From contig CAJXNI010000011.1 of the NCBI GenBank assembly GCA_913057235.1, positions 1 through 64,000 on the forward strand: a stretch of 64,000 nt of DNA, written 5' to 3'. The notes below the pieces were generated by a model, which saw nothing but the letters and a program-made list of their open reading frames with translations, was not told where the DNA came from and did not search any database. The translations under genes were made by a program, and so were the position numbers. Shown one piece after another: positions 34,828 through 41,761 of the stretch (within the stretch, counting starts at the first letter, position 1; every line of letters begins with the position of its first letter). Source of the DNA: an uncultured Bacteroidota bacterium. Lineage in GTDB: Bacteria > Bacteroidota > Bacteroidia > Flavobacteriales > Schleiferiaceae.

Positions 34828-35532
34828 TTGCTATTTCACTTTTCACATAGAAGCCTAAAACCTGAAATACTGGACGACTTTGAGTTGCAGGGAAACAATT
34901 TGGCAGAAAATTTAAAGGAGCTGGAGTGGGTAAACCGCTATCTGGGTGGCTACAGCCAATTAGGGCAGGCCTTGCAGGAGGTAGTGGAAACACAATCAAA
35001 TCAAAAACACTGGCACGTGGCTGATATTGGCTGCGGGGGAGGCGATACTTTACGCTATCTCGCAAAAAAGACGGCCGCCTGGCCCCAGAAGTTTCGGTTA
35101 ACCGGGGTAGACGCCAATGCTCACGCCATAGCCTACGCTAAGTCCCTTTCAGAAGGGCTAAACATTGGCTACCAAAAAGCCATGCTTAGCCCAGAACTAT
35201 TGAAAGCCATGCAGGCCGATGTGGTGCTGTTCAACCTTTTTCTTCATCATTTTAAGGATGAGGAGATTATTGAATTTTTAAGCACCTGCCAAAAGCAAGG
35301 CGTTAAAGTAATTATTACCGATTTGGAAAGAAGCAAACTGGCTTATTTCCTGTTTAATATGCTCACTAGAATCATAAAATTCTCCCATATTAGCAGACAT
35401 GATGGACTCCTGAGTATCCAAAAAAGTTTTACGCAAAAAGATTGGGCCTACCTGTTTCACAAATCTAATTACAGCCGTTACACGGTGAAATGGCGTTGGG
35501 CCTTTCGCTGGGTCTGTTGCTTGAATCACTAG
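34828..35532 (+). CDS. SAM-dependent methyltransferase of the type III PKS cluster
   Basis: This is a 234-residue class I methyltransferase. The SAM motif ADIGCGGGDTLRYLA is near 65-79, the acidic residue after strand 2 lies in LTGVDANAHA near 90-99, and the motif around strand 4 reads DVVLFNLFLHHF near 130-141. A conserved C-terminal segment contains HISRHDGLLSIQKSF. Genes of this type sit next to type III PKS genes in many Bacteroidota, presumably O-methylating the product. The start is a TTG at 34828, 9 bases after the previous stop. No ATG lies nearby in frame. It is 7 bases from the PKS gene. Confidence 0.85.
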   Translation: MLFHFSHRSLKPEILDDFELQGNNLAENLKELEWVNRYLGGYSQLGQALQEVVETQSNQKHWHVADIGCGGGDTLRYLAKKTAAWPQKFRLTGVDANAHAIAYAKSLSEGLNIGYQKAMLSPELLKAMQADVVLFNLFLHHFKDEEIIEFLSTCQKQGVKVIITDLERSKLAYFLFNMLTRIIKFSHISRHDGLLSIQKSFTQKDWAYLFHKSNYSRYTVKWRWAFRWVCCLNH

Positions 35533-35539
35533 ATACCGA

Positions 35540-36604
35540 ATGATGAAGACTAAAATATTAGCTACCGCCAAGGCCCTTCCGGCTCATACGCGCTCCACCC
35601 AAGAAATTCTCCCTTTCGTAGAAGCATGGCTAGATGGGCAGCCTGAGCGTTTTCAAAAGAAAGTACTCCGCATTTTCAAATATGCCCAGGTAGACAGGCG
35701 CTACAGCATTATGTCGCCCGAAGAGGTTTTTACCGCCACTAGCTTTGAAGACAAAAACGCGTTGTACGCAGAGCGCATGACCGATTTAGCCGAAGAAGCC
35801 CTGGCGAAAGCTTTAGAAAAAGCCGGGGTCAAGCCCGATGAGTTGGACTACATCATCACCACTTCCTGCACCGGCATAATGATTCCTTCGGTGGATGCCT
35901 ACCTCATCAATCGCCTGGAAATGCGGCAAGATATTATACGCATGCCTATCACGGAAATGGGCTGTGCAGCCGGAGTTTCAGCTCTTATTTACGCCCATGA
36001 TTTACTGCGGGCGCAACCGCAAAAAAGAGCGGCCATTGTTTCGCTTGAATCACCTACCAGTACTTTTCAGCTCAATGATTTTAGTATGACCAATGTGGTA
36101 AGTGCGGCCATTTTTGGCGATGGGGTAGCGGCTGCCATTTTGGGTCCTCAGCCCGATGCCCTAAAACCGGTTATTCAAGACCATGGCATGTACCACTTTT
36201 ACAATGAGCTGCATATGATGGGGTTTAACCTTAGAAACACGGGCCTGCAAATGGTTTTAGATCCTGAAGTTCCGGCCAAAATTGAAGAGCATTTTGAAAG
36301 GATTCTTTTTCCATTTTTAGAGCGCAACCAATTAAGCGTGGCTGATGTAGAGCACTTTATTTTTCATCCGGGAGGAAAAAAAATTGTGCAAATGGTAGAG
36401 AGCTTATTGCATAAATTAGGCAAAAACATAGATGCCACTAAAAAGGTATTGCGAGAATACGGGAACATGAGCAGCGCCACGGTACTCTATGTTTTGGAGG
36501 AGTATCTAGAACACAAAACCATTGAAGAGGGCGAGCGCGGATTGATGCTCAGTTTTGGACCCGGTTTTTCAGCGCAACGCCTACTTTTACGCTGGGAAAA
36601 ATAA
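35540..36604 (+). CDS. Type III polyketide synthase (chalcone synthase-like)
   Basis: The homodimeric enzyme condenses an acyl starter with malonyl-CoA and cyclises the chain to a resorcinol, pyrone or related ring. The catalytic triad is complete: Cys142 in TEMGCAAGV, His276 in FIFHPGGKK and Asn309 in YGNMSSATV. The C-terminal LSFGPGFSAQ loop corresponds to the GFGPG motif. At 354 residues it is a single-domain enzyme of usual size. The adjacent acyl carrier protein and fatty-acid enzymes suggest that it accepts a long acyl starter. Starter and ring type cannot be read from sequence by eye. Translation starts at one of two adjacent ATGs (35540, 35543). Confidence 0.93.
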   Translation: MMKTKILATAKALPAHTRSTQEILPFVEAWLDGQPERFQKKVLRIFKYAQVDRRYSIMSPEEVFTATSFEDKNALYAERMTDLAEEALAKALEKAGVKPDELDYIITTSCTGIMIPSVDAYLINRLEMRQDIIRMPITEMGCAAGVSALIYAHDLLRAQPQKRAAIVSLESPTSTFQLNDFSMTNVVSAAIFGDGVAAAILGPQPDALKPVIQDHGMYHFYNELHMMGFNLRNTGLQMVLDPEVPAKIEEHFERILFPFLERNQLSVADVEHFIFHPGGKKIVQMVESLLHKLGKNIDATKKVLREYGNMSSATVLYVLEEYLEHKTIEEGERGLMLSFGPGFSAQRLLLRWEK

Positions 36605-36609
36605 AACCT

Positions 36610-37575
36610 ATGAATCCATTGTTTCAGCAAATAATCATTAGCACTGCTAAACTTTACTATGGTAAAAATGCCAGGGGTAAAGAGCAGCTAAAACAGTGGG
36701 CCATAGAGCTACGAGATGAACTTAAAGATGCCGTATATCTGGCCGTGGGAGTGGCCTCGGCCGCCTTTGGTTTAGAGTCTTTTTTAATACCCAATGGTTT
36801 TATAGACGGAGGAGTCACCGGTATTTCACTCATTACTAATGTGGTTACTCAAATACCTATAAGCATTCTACTGGTAGTGCTTAACCTGCCCTTCCTAATT
36901 ATGGGTTGGCGCACCGTTTCTTCGCGCTTCGCATTAAAAAGTATTGGCAGTATTTTTCTGCTGGCGCTTACCGTACAGTTTGTGCACTTTCCGGTAGTCA
37001 CGGATAATGAACTCCTGGTAGCCGCTTTTGGCGGATTGTTTTTGGGCCTGGGCATTGGTATGGCCGTTAGGGGTGGCGGAATTTTAGACGGTACCGAGGT
37101 TTTGGCCATTTACCTAAGCCGCAATTCCAGCCTAACCGTGGGCAACATCATCCTTATTTTTAACATTCTCATTTTTGCTGCGGGCGCGTATTTTATTTCA
37201 GTAGAAACGGCCCTTTTTGCTATACTTACCTACTTTACGGCTGCTAAAACCATTGATTTTGTAATAGACGGCATTGAAGAGTATATGGGAGTTACCATAA
37301 TTTCACCTTTTAATGAAGAAATTCGTAAGGCCATTGTAAATCATTTAGGCCGGGGTTGCACCATTTACCGCGGAAGAAGTGGTTATGCTCCCACGGGTTC
37401 AGCACTTAAGGATATTGATATTTTATACACCGTAATTACCAGGCTGGAGATGAGCAAGCTCAAAACTGAAATCAATAAAATTGACGAAGAGGCTTTTGTA
37501 ATTATGAACAGCATTAAAGATACCAAAGGGGGCATGGTAAAAAAACGTCCCATTTCAAAATTTAAGAAGGCATGA
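36610..37575 (+). CDS. YitT-family membrane protein (DUF161/DUF2179) within the PKS cluster
   Basis: This is a 321-residue inner-membrane protein. About five to six hydrophobic segments lie between 40 and 225 (for example ISILLVVLNLPFLIMGW, LLVAAFGGLFLGLGIGMAV). The C-terminal cytosolic DUF2179 domain contains GRGCTIYRGRSGYAP near 265. YitT proteins are thought to be transporters of unknown substrate. It begins 5 bases after the PKS stop and overlaps the next gene by 4 bases, so it is in the middle of the operon rather than a bystander. A role in exporting the product or a precursor is only a guess. Confidence 0.85.
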   Translation: MNPLFQQIIISTAKLYYGKNARGKEQLKQWAIELRDELKDAVYLAVGVASAAFGLESFLIPNGFIDGGVTGISLITNVVTQIPISILLVVLNLPFLIMGWRTVSSRFALKSIGSIFLLALTVQFVHFPVVTDNELLVAAFGGLFLGLGIGMAVRGGGILDGTEVLAIYLSRNSSLTVGNIILIFNILIFAAGAYFISVETALFAILTYFTAAKTIDFVIDGIEEYMGVTIISPFNEEIRKAIVNHLGRGCTIYRGRSGYAPTGSALKDIDILYTVITRLEMSKLKTEINKIDEEAFVIMNSIKDTKGGMVKKRPISKFKKA

Positions 37576-38348
37576 AACCGGTAGCACTCATTTTAGGAGC
37601 AAGCAGCGGTATGGGTTACGCTTCGGCTGAACTTTTAGCCCAAAATGGCTATGACCTCATTTTGGTCTACCGGGCTCGCAAAGCGGAGCGCCAAAAAGTG
37701 GAGGCTAGCTTTGAAAGCTGGCGCCATGAAATTGGCATTCGTATTTGGGCTTACAACCAAGATGCTTTGGATGAGGCCGTCCGCAGTGCCATTTTACAAG
37801 AGGTACAAGCCAATGGCTTGCAAGTGAAATTGCTACTACACAGTTTGGCCAAGGGAAATCTAAAACCCATGGTAGCCCAAAATGAGGGGGAGCGGCTTTT
37901 AGCACCTCAGGACTTTGAGCTTACTCTTAATGCCATGGCCACCAGCTACTACACTTGGGTGAGTAGTTTGTATCAAAAAAGCCTGCTGGCTCCAAGCGCT
38001 AGTTTTTTAGCCCTTACCAGTGAAGGCGCCCGCAAAGCATGGTCGCATTACGGAGCAGTTTCAGCCGCTAAAGCGGCCCTGGAAGCCATAAACCGGCAGC
38101 TGGCGCTGGAGTTGGGTGCATTGGGCCATCGAGCAAATATTTTACAGCCAGGAGTAACAGATACTCCGGCTTTACGGCTGATACCGGGTAGTGAGCGCTT
38201 GCTAAAGTTGGCCGAAAAACGAAATCCCCGTGGGGAACTAACCACTCCTGAAAAGGTAGCGCAGGTGGTTCTGCTCATGGCATCGCGCGAAAGCGAATGG
38301 ATCAATGGCGCGGTAATACCGGTAGACGGTGGTGAATCTATTGCATGA
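37572..38348 (+). CDS. Enoyl-ACP-reductase-like SDR (FabI/FabL type)
   Basis: This 258-residue short-chain dehydrogenase has LILGASSGMGYASAELLA at 6-23. The active site is Tyr160 and Lys167 in HYGAVSAAKAALEA, that is Y-x6-K as in FabI/FabL enoyl reductases, not Y-x3-K of ketoreductases. LLHSLAKGNLKPM near 88-100 matches the VHS-A region of enoyl reductases. It probably reduces an enoyl-ACP on the cluster's own carrier protein. The start overlaps the previous gene (ATGA) and the stop overlaps the next. Confidence 0.82.
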   Translation: MKPVALILGASSGMGYASAELLAQNGYDLILVYRARKAERQKVEASFESWRHEIGIRIWAYNQDALDEAVRSAILQEVQANGLQVKLLLHSLAKGNLKPMVAQNEGERLLAPQDFELTLNAMATSYYTWVSSLYQKSLLAPSASFLALTSEGARKAWSHYGAVSAAKAALEAINRQLALELGALGHRANILQPGVTDTPALRLIPGSERLLKLAEKRNPRGELTTPEKVAQVVLLMASRESEWINGAVIPVDGGESIA

Positions 38349-38794
38349 AAACCAAGGAAGAAATACTAGCTCTTTTGCCTTACGGACCTGGATTTACTTT
38401 TGTAGACGAGCTCAATTATCTGGATGAGCAGCGGGTAGAAGGGCACTATCACTTTAAGCCCGAGAGCTATTTTTACGCGCACCATTTTAAAGACAAACCG
38501 GTTACCCCTGGGGTAATTTTAACGGAGTGCATGGCGCAAATCGGGCTGGTAAGTTTAGGTCTGTTTTTACTCCTGAAAGAAAGGCCAGAAGAGCCCGAAA
38601 CCAAGCCTTTGAAAATTGCCTTTACGGAGGCCCAGGTGCAGTTCAAAAAGCCGGTGTTACCCGGTGAAACGGTATCGGTAACGGCAGAAAAAATATATTG
38701 GCGCATGGGAAAACTGAAAGTGAAGACCGAAATGCGAATTGACTCCAATAAGGTTGTGTGTAGCGGTACTTTAAGTGGAATGATTTTTAAATGA
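38345..38794 (+). CDS. FabZ-like 3-hydroxyacyl-ACP dehydratase
   Basis: This is a 149-residue hotdog-fold protein. The catalytic His is in YAHHFKDKPVTPGVILTE (His47) and the Glu follows 14 residues later (Glu61, LTECMAQIG), exactly as in FabZ. It would dehydrate 3-hydroxyacyl-ACP during chain building, although a role in final priming or ring formation cannot be excluded. It is coupled by 4-base overlaps to both neighbours and is distinct from the housekeeping fabZ, which should lie elsewhere. Confidence 0.87.
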   Translation: MKTKEEILALLPYGPGFTFVDELNYLDEQRVEGHYHFKPESYFYAHHFKDKPVTPGVILTECMAQIGLVSLGLFLLLKERPEEPETKPLKIAFTEAQVQFKKPVLPGETVSVTAEKIYWRMGKLKVKTEMRIDSNKVVCSGTLSGMIFK

Positions 38795-40080
38795 TGGCTT
38801 CCAAAAACCACCGAGTAGTTATTACGGGCTTGGGCATTTGTGCGCCCAACGGGGTAGGCATGACCAACTTTGAGGAAGCCTTGCGTGCTGGGCGTTCAGG
38901 GATTCAACACATTAAAGAGCTGGAAGAATTAAACTTCCGTTGTCAAGTGGGCGGCATACCCCCTCTAAATTCTGAAATTTTAGAGCAGAACTTCAGCCCT
39001 CTGGAGCTTAAAAGACTCAGTGCCAAGGGTGTAATGTACGGTATACTTGCTGCCTTAGAGGCCTGGCAAGATTCGGGTTTGCCATTGCCCAATCCTGACG
39101 ATGAACCGCGTTGGCAATGGGGTACTGTTTTTGGGACGGGTATGAGTGGAGTGCAAACTTTGCGGGAGGCTATTTACAAAACGGATGAAGGGAAAGTAAA
39201 ACGCTTAGGCGGATCTGTAGTGGAGCAGACCATGCCCAGTGGCATTAGCGCATTTTTAAGCGGAAAATTAGGTTTGGGCAATTGGGTCACCAGCAACTCC
39301 AGTGCCTGTAGTACGGGTACTGAATCCATCATTATGGCGGCTGATCACATCCGGCAAGGCCGCGCTGAAATAATGCTGGCTGGTGGCTGTGATGCAGATG
39401 GCCCCTACGTTTGGGGAGGATTTGATGCTATGCGCGTGCTTAGCAAAAATTTTAATGAAGCGCCCACCAAGGCCAGTAGGCCCATGGCTGCTGATGCCAG
39501 TGGCTTTGTGCCGGGCAGTGGTGGTGGAGCCTTGGTTTTAGAATCTTTGGCTTCAGCCGAAAAACGAGGCGCCACCATTTACGGAGAAGTGGCGGGCGGT
39601 TATGTGAATAGTGGTGGCCAGCGTGGCAATGGCAGCATGACGGCTCCTAATAACCTAGGCACCCAAAAGTGTATTTCGGGTGCCATGGCGCAAGCCCAAG
39701 TGAAACCCCAGGAAATTGATCTGATTTGTGGCCACCTCACTTCAACCATGGGCGATGTGCTGGAAATCCAAAACTGGAGTACTGCTTTAGGTTTAAAAGG
39801 GAAGGATTTTCCCAAAATCAATGCCCTAAAGTCGCTAACCGGCCACTGCCTAAGCGCAGCCGGGGCTATTGAATCGGTTGCGGCAATCTTGCAGTTGAAA
39901 CAAAACTGGGCGCACCCTAGTTTAAACTGCCAAAACTTACACCCCGACATTTTAGCACAAATTGATGCGAATTGTGTAGTACGTGAAACCGAAGTCTTTC
40001 CTATGCAGGTGGTGGCCAAATCAAGCTTTGGCTTTGGCGATGTAAACTCCTGCGTGATTTATAAAAGTTGGAAATTATGA
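38791..40080 (+). CDS. Beta-ketoacyl-ACP synthase, FabF-like, of the PKS cluster
   Basis: This is a 429-residue thiolase-fold condensing enzyme with a complete Cys-His-His triad: Cys173 in SNSSACSTGTE, His315 in CGHLTSTMGD and His352 in LTGHCLSAAGAIES. The sequence before the first His is unusual (LICGHLT instead of the NAHGT of FabF). It would extend acyl-ACP with malonyl-ACP. No separate chain-length-factor partner is present, so it probably works as a homodimer. It overlaps the dehydratase gene and the ACP gene by 4 bases each. Confidence 0.88.
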   Translation: MMASKNHRVVITGLGICAPNGVGMTNFEEALRAGRSGIQHIKELEELNFRCQVGGIPPLNSEILEQNFSPLELKRLSAKGVMYGILAALEAWQDSGLPLPNPDDEPRWQWGTVFGTGMSGVQTLREAIYKTDEGKVKRLGGSVVEQTMPSGISAFLSGKLGLGNWVTSNSSACSTGTESIIMAADHIRQGRAEIMLAGGCDADGPYVWGGFDAMRVLSKNFNEAPTKASRPMAADASGFVPGSGGGALVLESLASAEKRGATIYGEVAGGYVNSGGQRGNGSMTAPNNLGTQKCISGAMAQAQVKPQEIDLICGHLTSTMGDVLEIQNWSTALGLKGKDFPKINALKSLTGHCLSAAGAIESVAAILQLKQNWAHPSLNCQNLHPDILAQIDANCVVRETEVFPMQVVAKSSFGFGDVNSCVIYKSWKL

Positions 40081-40334
40081 CCGAACAAGAAATACAAGAT
40101 CAGCTAAAAACAGTGATTGAGCCCTATGTGCAAAATCAAGAGGCTTTTGAGAATCTCACCAAAGAAACCCAACTAATGGAAGATTTGGAGGTAAACTCGG
40201 CTCACCTGGTGGATATTATTTTAGACCTGGAAGAGGCTTTTGATGTAGAGATTGATGACGAAGCTGCCGAGAAGATGCTCACGGTTGGGGCGGCTTTAAA
40301 CATTGTGCAAGAGTTGCTTAACGCGAAGGATTGA
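40077..40334 (+). CDS. Acyl carrier protein of the PKS cluster
   Basis: This is an 85-residue acidic carrier protein. The phosphopantetheine attachment site is Ser41 in LEVNSAHLVDI, a variant of the usual DSLDxVE, with Asn before the Ser and no Asp. Helix 3 is strongly acidic (EEAFDVEIDDEAAEK). The ATG at 40077 forms an ATGA overlap with the ketosynthase stop. The next gene encodes the transferase that would load it. The changed site suggests a dedicated carrier rather than the housekeeping AcpP. Confidence 0.88.
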   Translation: MTEQEIQDQLKTVIEPYVQNQEAFENLTKETQLMEDLEVNSAHLVDIILDLEEAFDVEIDDEAAEKMLTVGAALNIVQELLNAKD

Positions 40335-40939
40335 TTGGCAATGATTTAATTTATCTGCCAGACTGGCCGCAGCGTCAGGGCCTGCGTTTGAAACGCTTTC
40401 GGGCTAAAGTTTTTACGGCCAAAGAATTATCCTTAATTGAGGAAGCTGAGCAGCCTTATTTTATTGAGGCTTTGCTGTGGAGCGTTAAGGAAGCAGCTTA
40501 CAAAGTATGGCTTAAGGCCACCCATAGGCCGGCCTACAATCCAAAAAATTTTGAGGTACAAACGGAGCTTTCACCATCGGGCGGAAGCCAGGCCAAACCC
40601 ACAGAAGGCTTAGTTTCATTTGAGGACGGTAGCCTTTCTCCTTATCCATTTTACAGCACTCAAGAAAATGATTTTTTGGCCACCTACGTTTTGCAGCAGA
40701 CCGAGCAGCCTTTTTCAGAATCTTTTTGGCGAACCAAACAACAGTGTATTCTGCATCAGGCCCGCACCTGGAAACTGCAAAAAAACACTTTAAACATTCC
40801 ATACGCTATTTACCAGAACCGGTACCTAGAACTGAGTCTAAGTCATGATGGAGGCCTATTCTGGTACATCTGGTTTACAGAGCCTCAGCCACTACCAACC
40901 CAGGAATTTTTTAGTCAAACCAATAATCACAAGAATTAG
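40331..40939 (+). CDS. 4'-phosphopantetheinyl transferase
   Basis: The 202-residue enzyme moves phosphopantetheine from CoA to the carrier protein's serine. The Mg-binding GNDLIYL at 3-9 and the signature WSVKEAAYKVW near 50-60 are clear. Translation seems to start at TTG 40331, overlapping the ACP stop codon (TTGA), and no ATG gives the conserved N-terminus. It is the last gene of the ten-gene run and completes a self-sufficient carrier-protein module. Confidence 0.87.
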   Translation: MIGNDLIYLPDWPQRQGLRLKRFRAKVFTAKELSLIEEAEQPYFIEALLWSVKEAAYKVWLKATHRPAYNPKNFEVQTELSPSGGSQAKPTEGLVSFEDGSLSPYPFYSTQENDFLATYVLQQTEQPFSESFWRTKQQCILHQARTWKLQKNTLNIPYAIYQNRYLELSLSHDGGLFWYIWFTEPQPLPTQEFFSQTNNHKN

Positions 40940-41038
40940 GGTTAGCGCAATAGCTTGTAGAACAAAACCAAATAGTACAATTACCGTGTTGTCTAAAATT
41001 GTACGCCACCAGCTTTTCTTTAAAAATTGCCGGTAGCC

Positions 41039-41665
41039 CTAGAGGTAAAAGCCAATAGATAGAATCAAGCCTATAAAATAGGCCGCCTGCGGTCCAATAA
41101 TCCGGTCTAGGCCATACACCAGGGTGATAAAATTGGAGGCTGAAAACATGAAGGTGTGAAATACCAAATGCTCGGTAAAATTGTAAATGGCTTTACGGTT
41201 GAGCCATTTTTGAAGCAAGGCAGCCATGGGGATAAAAAACCACAGGATTACGTTAAAAAAACTATACAAACTTTCCAATAATTCTCTGCCTTGTGATTCG
41301 TTTTCATCGCCATACTCATTAAAACCGGCCATAAAGGAATTGCCAATTGAAGTGTAATTAATCACCAGTAAGGCCAAGGTGGTGGTTACAAAAAGCAGTT
41401 TAAAAGGAGCAACGTAGCGCAATCTGCCTGCGCTCAAATAGTTATTTACCATCATATCTCCTGGCAGTGTGAGTAGGTTTTTGAGGGTAAAGAGATAGCC
41501 TCGTTCCAGGTTGTAAGCTTCAATAATGCTAGTGAAGTAATACTTTAAGGAAAGTCTTTTTATGGTTTTGTTTTCAGTGACAACCAGCGGTGATTCTTCA
41601 AGGGTCTTCAGCGGTTGGCTTATGCTCCAGGTCTTGCGTTTGGTTTTTAAAAATAAAAAATAATT
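41039..41665 (-). pseudogene. DUF3667 membrane protein lacking its 5' end
   Basis: The conserved DUF3667 segment (NLERGYLFTLKNLLTLPGD, then NNYLSAGRLRYVAPFKLLF) spans the first ATG of the open frame (41455): 70 in-frame codons with family-like sequence lie upstream of it, back to a TAG at 41666-41668. No start codon of normal type is found there, and the zinc-ribbon Cys pairs that begin most family members are missing. Hydrophobic segments follow to the normal end at 41039. I therefore read it as a 5'-truncated gene. A rare start codon is the alternative. Confidence 0.65.
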
Positions 41666-41761
41666 CTAGCGCTAAGCAATAGTTTACACGCGGTGCAACC
41701 ACCCGTGAACCCTCTAAACCCTCTAAAACCAGAAAACCTATAATCTCAATAAACCTAAGAC

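Noticed and set aside
39600-40019. A 139-codon minus-strand frame opposite the ketosynthase
   Set aside because: The ketosynthase triad on the plus strand is complete, and the reverse frame has no recognisable domain.
33051-40939. Flexirubin, aryl polyene or dialkylresorcinol (darA/darB) cluster
   Set aside because: The DarA/DarB pair, tyrosine ammonia-lyase, glycosyltransferase/acyltransferase fusions and outer-membrane carrier genes expected there are absent, and a type III PKS is present instead.
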